Shown: positions 14,004 through 28,255 of the stretch, one piece after another | Position numbering within the stretch: position 1 is the stretch's first letter | Layout: every line of letters starts with the position of its first letter | Origin: Ziziphus jujuba | Taxonomy: Eukaryota > Streptophyta > Magnoliopsida > Rosales > Rhamnaceae | Assembly: GCF_031755915.1 (NCBI RefSeq) | Contig: NC_083387.1 | Coordinates: 24,306,501-24,370,500 of the forward strand | Direction of reading: 5' to 3' | Length of the DNA stretch: 64,000 nt | Translations under genes and position numbers: made by a program | The notes under the pieces: generated by a model | Told to the model about the DNA's origin: nothing | Seen by the model: the letters and a program-made list of their open reading frames with translations, nothing else | The model's database searches: none

Positions 14004-14006
14004 TTA
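14004..14006. repeat. CACTA target-site duplication, right (TTA)
   Basis: Matches 630-632. It is followed by attaggga, corresponding to the continuous sequence attactga in unit B at about 49002. Confidence 0.85.
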
Positions 14007-14318
14007 ATTAGGGAAGCTTTCAATTAAGCTGTATTTATTTTTTAATTAGCAGACTTCCAATAGCTGTTCTTGATTTCTACCTTCCATATCACAAACTCTG
14101 CAATCAAGTACCAGATTAACTATTCACTTATGAAACTACTTGGATGTGCATAATAATATCATAATTATCTCAGACCCAATCATACACGCAAACTTCAATT
14201 TCATACATTTAAGTGTTTATACGGCATATTTTATTTTATATTTTTTTGTGTGGTAAAATTTATCCGGCATATATTCTGCAGCATAAAGGATACAAAATGT
14301 TTGCATTTTTCTGGTAGA

Positions 14319-14380
<62 letters not shown>

Positions 14381-17257
14381 CGAGTTTAACGCAAAAAGAG
14401 TTTCTTTTTTGCTGCTGGTTTTCCTACTTCAAACAAAACTGATGTGACGTGATATGCGTATGTTTCTTCTTTGTGACCTGTCATAAAGCTCACACTAACA
14501 CTTTCTTTGTAATCTGACACTTCAAGTTCAAATATCTCTACCAATGTGACGTGATATGCGTATGCTTCTTCTTTGTGGCATTACTATAGCTATTCAAATC
14601 AATATACATGTTCCTCTAAAAAAAAAAATATAATACTGATAATAATAATAATAATAAATAAGTAAATAAATGTAGATGTATAATATACATTTGTTTGAAA
14701 GGTATATAAAGATATTTTTTAAAAAGAAAGGTATATAAAGATAATATGAATAATTGACAAAATAGTACATAGCTACCTACTCAAGTTTGAATTATCACTT
14801 ACAATAATAATTAACACTCGAAAACTGTGTAGAAAACTTATTTTTATATAGATTTTTAATTTTTTTATTAGAGTTGGTTTTTATTATTAAATTGTCCCTA
14901 CATTGACTTTTTGTTAGTAGTAAAAAGTTAAGAGGAGATAAAAGATGCAATTTATTAATTAGTATATCAGCTCTGTAGGACCCAGGGGCAAAATAGTAAA
15001 TCTGCCTAATTAAAGGCATATTATTATTTATTATTAATGTAATTCTAATTAAAGCAGGGCAAGAGATATGATATATTGAATAAACTTCGTTTAATAATAA
15101 CAACGGATATTGATTTCCAATTTAACGGATGAGTTATGGAATTATAAAATCCTCCTTCCCTCAATTTAATATATGTAAAAAAGAATAATAAGTAAAAAGA
15201 GTTGGGAAAAAAAAAATCACAAAGACAAACTCAACTATCAAATAGCTCGAAAATCACTACTCTGCTTTCCAACAAAGTATTTTCGCCCATTCGTCCCAAT
15301 GACGAAAAAACAATTATGACTTAAGAGGACAATTACAAATAGGGGTCCACTAATAAAAAGCCTTACATGTTAAAAAAAAAAAAAAAAAAAGGCGGTTGTT
15401 TTAGCTTCTTTCACTGCATTTTATATAATATTTTTCAATTATTTTTCTTCATTGGATGTCTAGTAGACTTTAATTGGGCAAAATTAAATTGTTCAACACG
15501 CATCAATCGAATAATATTAATATTATTTGATACATATTAACATAACAATATTAAGTTGTTCAACCAAGTATAACCAAACATTTTTCTTATATCAAAAACT
15601 GAATTTTTTATAGTAAAAAAAAAATATTTAATCTATCTAAATAAAGTATAATGTATTCATAAATTCCATTAAAATGTTTTATATATATTTGTATTTGATG
15701 AAGAATTTTTAATCAACAAAATATTCAAACCTTAAAAACATTTATTAAAAAATTACAAAAAAATAAAACTATATTTAAAATAATTAAATAATTCATGTTT
15801 ATAAATTATATTATATATGAATGAATAAATTACGGTAACATATTTTTGTAAATTACAGTTACATATTTTTGTTGTAAAAATGAAAATTTATTTATTAAAG
15901 GTGAAAAGTATGTTTACTTTTCGTTATCTAAACATATCTATATACTAACAATTTTAATATTATTTGATTAATGTGTATTAAACAATTTAATATTGTTTAG
16001 CTAAAATCTACAAAATATTAAATAAAAAATGTATTTGAGGAATTTTATATGAAATGTATTGAGGAAAAGCAAAAATAATATGTGAAAAGAATTAGCAAAA
16101 AAAAAAAAAAAAAAAAAGAGCCTTTGTACATTTCCAAAGGTCTACTAGTTGGGCTCACTTTATACTTGGATTTTTAATCATTCAGAAGAATCCAATGGTA
16201 CGGTCCATTATTTTCTACACATACATATTATTATAGTACTTGAAAACGACTTTCAAATAATTTTTCAACCAATTATGACACCTGGTTACGTCCCATTTGC
16301 TGAAAATTTATGATATAGACGACAATTCCAATTAAATATTGCACATAATAAATAAATCCACCATAAAGAGCCATACATATTTTTTTTATAAAAAATAAAA
16401 AAAAAATTATGGATAGCCAAAGGTGTGAAGTAGTTGGGCTCTCTTTAAACTTGGACTTTTTCCATTGTTTTCTACATAGAAAATATGAGAGATTTAATCC
16501 TATCATCCTAATACTAGAAAACTTAAGGCTTTTGAAATTGTCTCATCACACAATCAAAGCTTTCTTCTGGTTTTCCTTGGTGTGAGGAACATTTTAAATT
16601 GTTCTTAGTATTAACTTAAGGATTTCTTCCGTAGAATATACCAAACATATCAGATTTGGTACTAGCTGATTAATTGGACATATCTGCCAAATCCAAACAA
16701 AAAAGGGAAAAAAAAAAAAAAAAGGTTGTGTGAAAAGATATATATTTTGAAGGTAAGGTAAAATCTTTTTATATTTAAATATAGGTTATGTGCCTTTTTG
16801 AAAATTTAATTATAAAAGTTATTATTTAATCATGTAATAATTCGAATTTAAATATAAGCGTATCAAATTTTTTTACTAAAATTTTAGTAACCAATTATGT
16901 GACAGTTTTTAATGTTGTTAAATTAATACTGCCTTAAATACATTGGTAGATGAACCATTTAAAAATTACCAAAATATGGATATCAAAATTTTGATAAAAA
17001 ATTTGATTATTCTAGATTTATTCTGATTTATTCTTCAAATTATATATATATTTACATATAAGTCACGTGATATGAATCAAACCACACAATAAAAATACTC
17101 TATTTAGAACAGTCTATAAATCTACTATCATAATTACAAAACTATATAACTATAACTCTATCCAGGTCATATAGACATCAATAATTCATTACTCATCTAA
17201 ATTATAAAAATTATTATTTACTCATATAATAATTGGAATTTCTAACCTTCAACATTC

Positions 17258-17286
<29 letters not shown>
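14007..17286. other. AT-rich 5' flank of SCPL gene A, no gene seen
   Basis: This 3.3-kb stretch aligns along its length with 49000-51650 upstream of SCPL gene B (for example 'acttccaatagctgttcttgattt', 'atcagctctgtaggaccca'). It contains poly-A runs and a compound (TA)n(TG)n microsatellite at 14319-14379. No coding frame of interest is visible. The duplicated copy in unit B has an added SINE that is absent here. Confidence 0.7.
14319..14379. repeat. Compound (TA)n(TG)n microsatellite
   Basis: About 12 TA units are followed by about 19 TG units. Unit B has only a short (TA)n run at the matching place (49265-49284), so the TG expansion is specific to unit A or was lost in B. Confidence 0.95.
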
Positions 17287-17287
<1 letters not shown>

Positions 17288-17288
<1 letters not shown>

Positions 17289-17448
17289 GTCCGTCTATGG
17301 TGCGAACGGTCCTCATGCGGATCACAATATTGGTGACGGTTTTTCATAGTATTGGTAACGATTTTCTAAAAAACCGTCGTTAATATTATGAAAAACCATC
17401 ACTAATACTGCGGTTCTCATGCGGACCGTCCTCACCATGAAATTTTTG
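17288..17448. mobile_element. Fold-back MITE inside a TA microsatellite (copy 1)
   Basis: About 160 bp that is nearly a perfect inverted repeat. The left arm 'tatggtgcgaacggtcc' and the right arm read in reverse 'catggtgaggacggtcc' continue matching to the centre near 17368. Both ends sit directly in (TA)n tracts. Unit B at 51650-51680 has only the TA tract. It behaves like the Micron-type MITEs described from rice, which insert in TA microsatellites. Related copies lie at 59828-60001 and 62246-62342. Confidence 0.75.
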
Positions 17449-17582
17449 TATATATATATATATATAAAGATAACGGGAAATGAATTAAGCACGGGATGAA
17501 AGTGACCTGCATAAAGCCATCAATAAACGGACCTACCACATATAAACCTTACCACATTCATAATTACAAAATTATATAGATC

Positions 17583-17590
17583 TATATAAG
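17583..17590 (+). promoter_or_regulatory. Putative TATA box of SCPL gene A
   Basis: TATATAAG lies 90 bp upstream of the ATG at 17680. That leaves room for a start site near 17615 and a 60-70-nt leader. The leader segment 'gatcagcagcaagcaag' is shared with gene B, which supports it being transcribed. Other TA-rich matches occur in this AT-rich DNA. Confidence 0.4.
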
Positions 17591-17679
17591 TCATATAAAC
17601 AACAGTCATCTACTACACATCCAAATTCTAAACCCCGAAAGATCAGCAGCAAGCAAGCAAGCAAACCATTTGGGCAACA

Positions 17680-20600
17680 ATGTCGTTGTGTTCTTCCATC
17701 CATGACTGCAAAAGCTATATCTTCATGCGAACTCTACTTGTTTTGCTTCTCTTCGGATCAACTGCTTTATGTGGCTCAATCATAAAGACTTTGCCAGGCT
17801 TCCCTGGGATTCTACCTTTCAAACTTGAAACAGGGTGAGTGTATAATAGACCTACTTCTTCTGCACGTTATTAAAGTTAGGATATGTTAACTTGATTATT
17901 TATGGTTTTTTTTTTTTTTTCTTTTTTTGATATGCTGGAAATGTAGTCCACCTTATCTTATAGGTACAGTTTGTGGTTTTGTGTTTCAGATATATCAAGG
18001 TGGAGAGCTCTGAGTTCTTTTATTATTTTGTAGAATCACAAGGAAATCCATCCAAGGATCCTCTTATACTTCATCAATTGGGAGGGCCCGGCTGCTCGGG
18101 CTTAAATGGGTTTTTCAGGCAAATAGGTAGCTTCTCATCCATTATTTTTTTTATTTTTTCTTTTTTTTGGTAAACCCCTTCCATTCAAATTCTATCTGCT
18201 CCAACGGATAAATTCTTAGATTGATTTGGTACATACTTTCCAATGATACGAGGCCATGTGTACAATTATGAGTAAAAGTTCAAGTAACCCATTTATTACC
18301 CACCAAAAAAAAAAAAAAGTAAATTAACCCTACTTTTTTAACGAATTTAATATTTTTTTTCTTTTTTAACACCTAAACCTCCAATTATTGCATGCTTTTA
18401 TCCTCTATAGATGGAATCAAACTAGATTTTTTTTTTTTTTTAAACTTTCGTTTTCGTTTTTATGCTGTTACCGAGCAACCAAACATAACCCAATATTCGG
18501 AAGGAAGAACAAAAGTGAAAAATTCAAAAAGATATTAAGAAAGAAAAATCTGGAGGAAGAGAGATAAATGAAATGCAATGCAAGAATAAATTGAGCTCCT
18601 CTAAAGGCCAATATTTCATTTGTTATATTGGCCATGATCTGAAACTAGATCTGCATCAATGATTTGTATTTCCCTTTTTGTTTTCCAAGAGCAATCTTAT
18701 TTATGTTACAATCTAGAATTTTTTCTGGCAATGGAGGAGGAATAAGGATGATTTTTGTTACAACTATCTTTCTTTTCTGGTAAACATGATGAAGGGTGTT
18801 ACGTCAGGAACAAAAAGTAAAAACAAAAATAATTGAAGAGCGTTGAAACTCTGAGGCTTATTTGGACTTCAAAATGATTTGTATTAGTGAGCATACGTTG
18901 TCTCATATCATTTTAGATAATGTGTACCAAATCAATTTCCAACTTGTTACAGGTTATGTACATAATAATTTCTATATATAGTATATTTTATAATATATAT
19001 ATATATATATAGACTCGTAGACCATTTTTTAATTTAAGACAAACAAACTATTGGCACCAAGAGTTTGGTCAATTATATGTAATCATGAGACTGGACGGTC
19101 ATAATTAGCTATCACCATCAAGTATTGGCAACCTTGCCCACTCTAGATTTTTGGTGCTTCATATATACATAGAGTACAATAATATTTGAAATCTGCTCGT
19201 TAAATTTATTTATTAAATAATATAAGAGTTGATATGGTAATTTTTTATTAGTTTATTATTGTATTTCATTTATTTATTTAAAAATTTATTTTTTATTTTT
19301 TATGTTATGAATATTTTATCCATATATATAGTTACACAACATTTGGTATATATATTTAATGAATAATTTAATATTTCTGTCACTAGTGTTTTGTTTAATG
19401 GGCTAATATTGCTTACCTTTATCTGTAAGCTTGCAATATTAAAAAGCGATAAGATACAAAAGGTAATATTATATTTACAATTACTTTATAAATGGTTCTA
19501 ACCTAAATCATATGTATACTAGATAATATTATCCACTAGTGAAAGGGAAATATTTTCTAAACGTAACAATTTTCATATGTCGTTTGTTAACATATTTTGT
19601 TTTTGTTTTTTTTTTTTCTTTTAAATTGTATGTAATTTGTTTCCTTTGAATTGTTTGTTAATGGTATTAGAATTTGTTAAACATATTAATGAACTACAAG
19701 TATAAAAATAAACAATAAAAATCAATACAATTTTAAATTGTGTTTCATTTGGTATTTATGTTTTTTTTTTCTTTCTTTTTAGATTTATAATTAATTGAGA
19801 TGTCTAATTACCACAAACTTTGTAACATCCCACATCGGTTGGAGAGGGGCACGAAGCGGTCTTTATAAGGCTGTGGATACCTCTCCCTTCAAGATGCGTT
19901 TTGACAAAACCTTGAGGCCAGGGGGAGAGAGGGAGTGAACCCTGGTCCAAAGAGGACAATATCTTGATGCGGGTGGACTGGGCCGTTACAGTGGTATCAT
20001 AGTCAGTACCCGGATCGGTGGATCGGTGTGCCAGCGAGGACCCTAGACCCCCCCAAGAGGGGGAGGATTATAACATCCCACATCGGTTGGAGAGGGGCTT
20101 CGGTGTGCCAGCGAGGACCCTGGACCCCTCCAAGGGGGGGAAGGATTATAACATCCCACATCGGTTGGAGAGGGGCACAAAGCGGTCTTTATAAGGCTGT
20201 GGATACCTCTCCCTTCAAGATGCGTTTTGATAAAACCTTGAGGCCAGGGGATGCGTTTTGATAAAACCTTGAGGCCAGGGGGGAGAGAGGGAGTGAACCC
20301 TGGGCCAAAGAGGACGATATCTTGATGCGGGTGGACTGAGCCGTTACAAACTTAATATTACCAAACCATAAAAATAAACGAATTACACGTTATTTAGTTA
20401 AAAAAATATATAAATCAAATATGCTAACAAATGGCACCTTAATATTGTATCTCTTCTCTTATCCATATATATATATATATATATATATATAGATACATTC
20501 TCTTGTCCATATTTAGATCTCGCATTATTTTAAATTTTTCGAAAATCAGAGCATATGTAAATTGTTTAAATTTTGTACGGTACTAAGATTCCATAGCCAT

Positions 20601-23600
20601 GGTTATGGGAAAAAACTAATCATTAATCTTTCTCGAGATCATGTACATTAATAGTGTTACCATTTCTTTCTTAAGGACCGCTGGCTTTCAATTTATCTAC
20701 TCATGGAGCAATTTTGCCATCACTGCAGCTGGCCCCATATTCTTGGACTGAGGTACCAAATTAATTTTATCGTACATCATTGCTTACATCATTGCTTACC
20801 ACAAAAAATAGCTAATTAAGTGACAAAACTATTGTTTTTATTTTATTTTTTTTCAAATAATAATTCCGAAAGTTCGAGTACATATGTACAGATCACTAAT
20901 CCCATAATTAGTTTTATATATATATATATATATATAAAAGAAAAAAAGGGTAAATACCTCACATGTTAAATGACTAAAAGAAACAAATTATGGTTTTATT
21001 TTTTATTTAATTATTTATTTATTTATTTTCCCTCTCAGATATGAAAGCTCTAAGCCTTCTCCAATGGTACTACTAATACTAAAATGTGGGTTTTACTTGC
21101 TAACTTGTTCTAATGTTAACATTTTATAGATTTCAAGTGTAATATTTATAGATGCACCTATTGGCACGGGATTCTCCTACTCAACCAATTTCGAAGATTA
21201 TTTTTTGTCATCAGATACAAATACAGCGTGGATGGTTAACAAGTTTATGAGAAAGGTTTGAGAAATCTAAAAGTTATTTATTTGTTATCGTGGAACTATC
21301 TTCCGTATTATAATACACAACATACTAATAAACACATCGTTTATGTGGGTAGCACTTTACTTGATGAATCTTAGTTGGGAGATAGAAATTTTTTATATGA
21401 ATTCATATATATATATAAGATTTTGATTTGTTAAAAACATAATTTTCACCTTATATTGGCAAACCTGAAATATATTAAGTTTTAAATATTGTTATTTATC
21501 CAACTAAATTTGGTTTTAAATTATTAATTGAATTGATATCTTTAAAACTTGATAGGATAATGGATACTATAATTCTCTATATAAATATATATAAAGAAAG
21601 TTAGGTTTGCACTAGGTCGATCAATTTTAATATTCAATTTTATATAATTAGTCTTTCGATAGAATTTAAAATTCAGTTATTAATCAAATATAAGTTTAGT
21701 TACATATTAATATTAAAACTCGTAAAATGAATTCTGTTGGAATCCAAATAACCTTTGAATAATGAATTTTAAAGCAATTCAAAAGCTGAAAATTAAAGCA
21801 ATTCAAAAGCTGAAAAATAAAATTATAACATAAGTATAAGGTAAACCTAATAGAAGTCTATTAGCAATTTTATCTTATCCATAAAATTTTTGGATGCATA
21901 TATATGTTTTGTTGTATAAGGTGTGCATAGGAATAAACTGTCTCACAGTTTTAATTGTAATGCAGTGGTTAGAAGATCACTCAGAATTCAAGGAGAATCC
22001 CTTTATCGTTGGCGGTGACTCATATGGTGGACTATTAGCTCCACTTTATGTACAAGAAATTTTAGAGGGTAATATTCTATAATTTTATTTTATATATGAA
22101 TTGAAAAAATATTTTAAGAATATTACATTAATTCTGCTAAAAAGATATTTTAGATATAAAACAAGATATTTGAATTCCATCATTACTTTAATTCAACGCA
22201 AAAAGTGAAAAACAAAAAACTATTGATGTGAACAATATTATAACAATAGAAATTGCTGCATATGTATAAACGTGATATTTGGTAAAATTATTTTTGTGTC
22301 TTTGGATAGTTCGATTGACAATAATCACTGATAGTAATCTCAAATTCTCGGTTCAATTAAGTTTGGAACTAAACCCATCTCTAAATTTATCAAAATATAT
22401 ATACATATATGTATTTACAGTACACATATGAGGTAAAAACTTGTTTCAAAAAGCTTATTAATATAAGGGTTATTTATGAAACGTTTTTTCCTTTTATCCT
22501 CCAAACTATAAATTTTTTCACATTGCCCTTCAAATTTTTGTTTTTGTATCATTTTATAATTTGCTTCAATGAATTACACAAAAAATATATATAAATATGT
22601 AAATTGTCTGTAAACAGAGTTACATATAAAAAATGTGTATAGTTAATTTTAACAAATTCATCCGATATATGCTTCACCTTTTGAGTTCCCGAAGCTTAGG
22701 CATTGACTCTTTACAGTCTTGCAGGTAATAAAATGGGACAAGAGCCTTTTATCAATTTGAAAGTAACAGTCTCAACTTTTCTAAGCTTCCCAAATTACTT
22801 ATGCATCATAAATTTAGAATAATTATATGTAATACATATATATATATATATATATAATGGTCAAAAACATGAAATGTATGCAGAGATTTTATGTGGGATC
22901 CGGACATACAGACACAGACAATGAAGAAAATTCAAAAATTCCTTATGTTTATCATATGGGACTTATATCAGATGATCTATACGAGGTAATTGAATTTCTT
23001 TGACTTAACAATTTAAAATGACTATATAAAAGTTTTTAAATCTGAATTTTGATGGTTAAAGTTTTTGATTTTGACCTTTTTGTAGTGACCTTCTTCCTAC
23101 GGACAAACAAATGCAACACTCAGAATGACAAATTACTTTTAGATAAATTTTAAGGAATAGCTATATTTTTTCATAATCTCATGATAATTGTTCCTCCATT
23201 TTAAGTATATGTTTATCATATTTTTAATAAATTTATATCAATTATTATTAAAAGTAAATAGAAATACAAAGGCTAATCGTTGAAACAAATCCATTGTTGT
23301 AATCAAACGGGGTTAAGGCTTGATTTGGGATTCTTATAGATTATGAAAGACTGGCAAAAGTTCTTTTGAAATAAAAATCAATCTTTTTAATTTTTTTGTC
23401 AACATGATAAATGTTTTTCAAACTATTATTTCAAAATTATTTAAAGTTACAGAATTAAAAATGAGTGTTTGTTAAATAACCTACTTGCTTATTATAATTG
23501 TATACAAGGACCAAAAGAATACATGAATTATTATTTGTCTTTTATATAACAATATTAATAATATAATAGTAATAATATTATTAAGAATATATTTCTATTT

Positions 23601-26600
23601 TTAATAATATAATTAATATAGTTAAAATTAATATATACATTTATTTTTTATTCTCACCTCAACTATATCAACGTAAAATAATATTTTATATATATTATTT
23701 AAAGCTTAAAAATAATTAACGATTCCTTCATATTTAGAAAATATTAAAATACAATTTATTTCAATTTAGACCCTCTTTAATTTATTGCAATATAAATTTT
23801 TTATTTTAAAAAAAAATTGCATTTTAATACCCTCAACCCGTTAAATGCTATTTGCTAAAAATCCAATTAGATTAAAATGCAAGAAATTAAAACTTTAAAG
23901 TCTAAATTGAACCTTTGAAATTTGACAACTGAAAGTATAATTTTTCCAAATCAAAAAATATTAAAGTGCAATTAACCTAATGTGTAACTAAAACTGTTTG
24001 TCACTATAAATATTTATAAGGGCTTCTTTATGCTTTCTTTAAACAGAGAGCAAAAGAAAGTTGTGGTGGAAATTATGTCAATGTCAATGCCACAGATACA
24101 GATTGTCTCAATGATCTTGCTAAAATTGCCCAGGTAATAATTAATTTGATAGTTTAATACTTTGAGTTTCCATTCCAATTTGACTAATTCTTCCAAATTC
24201 TACATTTGAAATTTTTTAGTGTACAAAACATATTAATAAATATCATATATTGAGAACCAACTGCGAACGAGATCGGGTCAATACAAAGAAAGATAATCAA
24301 ATTCAAGCTCGAAGATCGACTGAAGAGATGAGTTGGTGCGAAGAGGTATCTGTATTTCTTAATTTCTTTCTCTCTTAACATATGTATGCACTTTTGATAG
24401 ATGTAACTAGATTATATAATTTTTAATATATGGTTCCTTTGCAGTATATTCCGGATTTAGCCATTCAAAATTGGGCAAGTAACAAGAGAGTTCAAGATGC
24501 CCTCCAAATTCCAAAGGTATGCAAATCGAAACAAGGATATATCTCTTTCCAATAATATTATACTAAAAAGTTATCAAACGAATCTTTTAAATTTGACTCT
24601 AAAGCATAAGTTATTCAATCCAATTAAACAAATTCAAGAAAAACAAATTAACGGATAAGAGACTTCAGTTTAATTTTAGAAGATGAATTTAATAAAGGAA
24701 TGGTTGTAAATATATGATAAAAAAAGAGAGAGATAGAAATGATATGTTAAATGATTTAAAACTAAAGTCTAATTGTATAATTGACAATTATTAGCATTTT
24801 TCACATTAATAGGTTCCGAATATAAAATGTTACTATGTTGCCAATTGATATTCCCCACAGGCAAAAAACCCTATATACATATGATAGACATCACTAATGA
24901 GTTGCGGATAATCCAACAATGAATTACAAAATTGTAACTAGATGCTAATCATAACTTGGATGACATCATCCCTTATGGCATAACTATATTAGACATGTTC
25001 AATTAAGATGCATTATATATTTATTTAAAGTTAATTATTTAAAGTAAGGTTCAACCTTTATCGTTTTTAAATTCTATAGATTAGCTTTCATCTTGTAAAA
25101 ATTCAAAAGCCCTAAAGAATGGACCTTAATCACTTTAGTATTTGAAGTTGATTGTATACATATGTCAACTACGCTACATCAAGATATGTAGAGATAATCA
25201 ATCTCTTTTAGAATGTATTTTAAATTAGTCTAGATGCGATGCAAATGGCTGATCTACAACGTTTTGATGTGATCAAAATTATACATATAGAATAATTTTG
25301 ACGTCCACAACTTGATTAAGTTGCAGACCAACGGTCTTTAGCCTTAAAAACAACAATTTTGCCTAACATGCAAGTTGATTACCATTTTAATTCACTTTAT
25401 TGCATTGCAAATGGACATGTTAAGGAAGTGCGATTGCTCTAGAAGCTTTTTCACATACTTGTCAAACATATCAATACTTAGCAATGGTTTTCAACAATAA
25501 CAATTAAAAAAAATTGTCTCGAACATATTTATGCAGTTTAATTTTTAGATATTAAAGTAGCTTTAAGTCCCAATCATTGCCTCTAATGGTTATTTCAGGG
25601 TTAAAATACTTGGTCCATGACAAGTTGTGGACAGTTCTCATTGGAAAGGAGTATATATAGTTTTAGTAAGTCTTTTATCATAATATTCTAATAGATTTCT
25701 CATCATAATTTTTTATTAATCTTTAAATATTTTTGAAGGTTAAAATTTAAAAGTACATTTGAAGCTAATGTGAGTTCTGATAAGGTTTATTTGCCTTTAT
25801 AAGTTTTTAATATTTTACTAAAACTTATATAAAACCCTAAATATATATTTAAATTTCTACCGTTGAAATGGTCTAAAAATTAATAAATAAGAAAATTGAT
25901 AGAAAATTCATTAAAACATCATGATAAAAGATTAACTGTATATAGTATTTAGATAGTGTTTAGATAGTGCGGATAGGCAATATGTTGCTTGATGCTCTTA
26001 TTAGACAATTTATTGCTTGATTTTTTTATTTTTTTTTATAGAACAATTTATTGCTTGATGTAGAAATCAAAATTGTGTGATATATATATATATATATATA
26101 ATTTGTCATTCACCCTTTTTTATACTAATGGGCAGGGAACATATAAAAATTGGCATAGATGCAATTTTGAGGAGGTAAGGGATGGAACTTACATAAACAA
26201 CGTTAAGAGTGTTATTGGCCATTACAAGAATCTTATCAACTCAAGCATAGAAGTGCTAGTTTACATGTAAGGCTACTACTATTGATTTCCCTTTTTTTTT
26301 TTTTTTTTTTTTTTGGCAACAACTTACATATAAATGAATAATATTATAATATATATATTTTTATATTTATATAAAAACGATTAATGTTCCTCCAAAACTT
26401 AATTAATTAATATTGTCCTCTTGTTTATAATAGACGAGGTGAAGATATGGCAAATAATATAAAAAATTAATGAATTTAAAATTGAAAGCCTACATGGGAT
26501 ATAAAAACCCTAAACATTTGTCATATTATTATGTTCTCATTATAATTATAATTTGAAAGATAGTTAAGATCACCTATGTATACATTTTGAGCAGTGGTGA

Positions 26601-27523
26601 CCATGAGCTCGAAATTCCACATATATCAGCCGAACAATGGATAAAGTCCCTTAATCTGACGGTTCACAGTGATTGGCGACCATGGTACACTGCTGACCAA
26701 GTTGCTGGGTAGGTCTCTAATTTATTTGTGTTGTAGACACAAAGGTTTGTCGTGTCTAGTTTCTTCCCCCTCCCCCCCCCCCCCCCCCCCCCCCCCAACT
26801 AAATGGTATGTGGTTTGCTTAATGATATTTAAAATTTGTTGGACATGTCAATTAACTATAAATGTGGAAAGAAAATATACGATAACAATTTTAAACTGTG
26901 TTTTATTTAATGTTTATGCTTTTTCTTTTTTCTAAATTTAATAGTTAATTTCTAACTACTTGTAGTTAATACTAACAAGCAATTTGAATCAGCAAACTAT
27001 ATACAATTTAGTAGAAAACAACAAAATAAAAACCAAACCCGTTAACAACGGGCACCTAATTTATAATAAGATATTATGTTTTTGGTTTGTATTTTTGTTA
27101 TACTAATCTATGCCTAGTTTGTCAAATTTTAGATTCCAACTTAATGTAGCATCATTTTATCATTGAATTGCAATCCAACCCTCTAAGCAATCACATTTCA
27201 TAGATTTCCCAAATTCATAAAAAATAATTTTATTTTGTCATCTTAAAATCATTTCTAACCAAAAATTTATGTTATTTTTTTACAGGTACACAATGACATA
27301 TAAAAATTTTAACTATAGGTTAACTTATGCAACTGTGAAGGTAAGAAATTCACAAAAGTCTCATATTAATTTTTCAATCGAATACAATACAAACGTGAAA
27401 CTCAAAGTATTTGGTATTTGTTTTTTGTTTCTTTAATAGGGAGCTGGTCACTCTCCTACTGAGTACAAAAGGAAAGAATGTTATTCTATGATTCAAAGGT
27501 GGATGAACAATTCTCCTCTCTAG
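17680..27523 (+). CDS. Serine carboxypeptidase-like protein (SCPL-A), 14 exons, 468 aa
   Basis: Exons: 17680-17834, 17990-18126, 20676-20752, 21130-21255, 21966-22068, 22725-22762, 22884-22985, 24047-24133, 24220-24345, 24445-24516, 26136-26266, 26595-26708, 27286-27340, 27440-27523. All introns are GT-AG and the joined frame is open (1407 nt). A hydrophobic signal peptide spans about residues 16-32. Family S10 landmarks follow: PGFPGILPF (39-47), GGPGCSGLNG (83-92), DAPIGTGFSYS (131-141), GGDSYGG with nucleophile Ser184, MGLISDDLYE, and GAGHSP with His445. Asp rather than Glu before the Ser (GDS) is typical of plant SCPL acyltransferases, which use glucose esters in the vacuole; true carboxypeptidases have GES. 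The acid position reads GDHE, so Glu389 replaces the usual Asp. Substrate unknown. A TRIM element sits in intron 2. Gene B is its tandem paralogue. Confidence 0.95.
19816..20353. repeat. TRIM target-site duplications (AACTT)
   Basis: AACTT at 19816-19820 directly precedes the TRIM and AACTT at 20349-20353 directly follows it. Intron 2 of gene B lacks the element. Confidence 0.85.
19821..20348 (+). mobile_element. TRIM retrotransposon in intron 2 of SCPL-A, three-LTR form
   Basis: The first LTR, 19821-19990, begins TGTAACATCCCACATCGG and ends GCCGTTACA. It is followed by a primer-binding site, TGGTATCATAGTCAG, resembling the complement of initiator tRNA-Met. A purine-rich tract lies near 20055-20068. 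A second LTR starts near 20069 but is cut after about 30 bp and runs straight into a second copy of the internal region. A third LTR covers about 20147-20348 and contains a ~30-bp internal duplication ('gatgcgttttgataaaacc' twice). There is no coding capacity, as expected for TRIMs. Orientation is given by the PBS. Confidence 0.88.
24517..26135 (+). other. Long intron 10 of SCPL-A
   Basis: 1.6 kb without coding signal. It is about 460 bp longer than intron 10 of gene B (57969-59129), mostly because the stretch near 24860-25320 has no counterpart in B. I cannot tell whether A gained it or B lost it, because no clear element ends are visible. Confidence 0.7.
26767..26796. repeat. Poly-C tract in intron 12 of SCPL-A
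   Basis: About 28 cytosines interrupted once by T, on an otherwise AT-rich background. It is absent from gene B. Such runs are also prone to sequencing error, so the exact length is uncertain. Confidence 0.85.
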
Positions 27524-28255
27524 ACAGTATGCCTTTAAAACTGCATACTATCATATGATAATTTATATTAATTTCTAAATGGGCTTGATTTACTGTAACA
27601 ATGTAACTTGCCTTTACATTTATGAACTAAGGTTTTTAGCATTGAGCAATGTAAGACTCTACATTTATGGACTAACGTTTATGATTATTGGACTATTAAA
27701 ATTGATGGTTGCATCAACTAACAGTGTATAAAAGATTAGAAGTTAAAAATCTCATATCTATGAGCGTTTTAAGCGTCCAATTTTGTAATACAATGTTGGA
27801 TGAGCAAATTTTAATTGTTAAGGAATGATTTTTCAAAAACAATAATCCCATGGAGCACTCCTCTCTCTATTCTTGAAATTTACTAGTTTGCATGCTACCT
27901 GTACTCATTTTAGTATATATGAGCAATTTGCTAATATTTTGTTCGTAGATAACTGTACTATATAATCATCTTCTCAAGCCCCTGCAGTTACTCTGTTTTC
28001 TTACCCTGCTCCCGAATATTCTTCCTCAAAAACATAAATATATGGTACGGCAAAGCCAAAAGACCCAACACTGAATGCTCATAAATTAATATGGTCTAAA
28101 TCCTTTTGGATGTTTAAGAAATATGAAAACTAAGAAAAGTAAGATACTTTTTTTTTTTTTTTTTCAGAGAACGGAAATTGACAACCCTTGAAATTGGTTT
28201 GGAATTAACATATGCATCTGAAAAACAAGTTCATCATTTAACAAACAACATCAAT
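27524..28255. other. 3' flank of SCPL-A
   Basis: Probable 3' UTR followed by AT-rich spacer. It aligns with 60709-61430 downstream of gene B, and a further decayed copy of part of it lies at 61918-62110. No other coding signal was seen. Confidence 0.7.

Noticed and set aside
14319..14379. Possible CRISPR-like or other structured array
   Set aside because: It is a plain TA/TG microsatellite. No CRISPR array or tRNA/rRNA gene was seen anywhere, and none is expected in plant nuclear DNA of this kind.
19821..20348. Cassandra-type TRIM with a 5S rRNA-like promoter
   Set aside because: The LTR start is similar (TGTAACATCCCACATCG), but no 5S-like internal control region was found, so only a generic TRIM is claimed.
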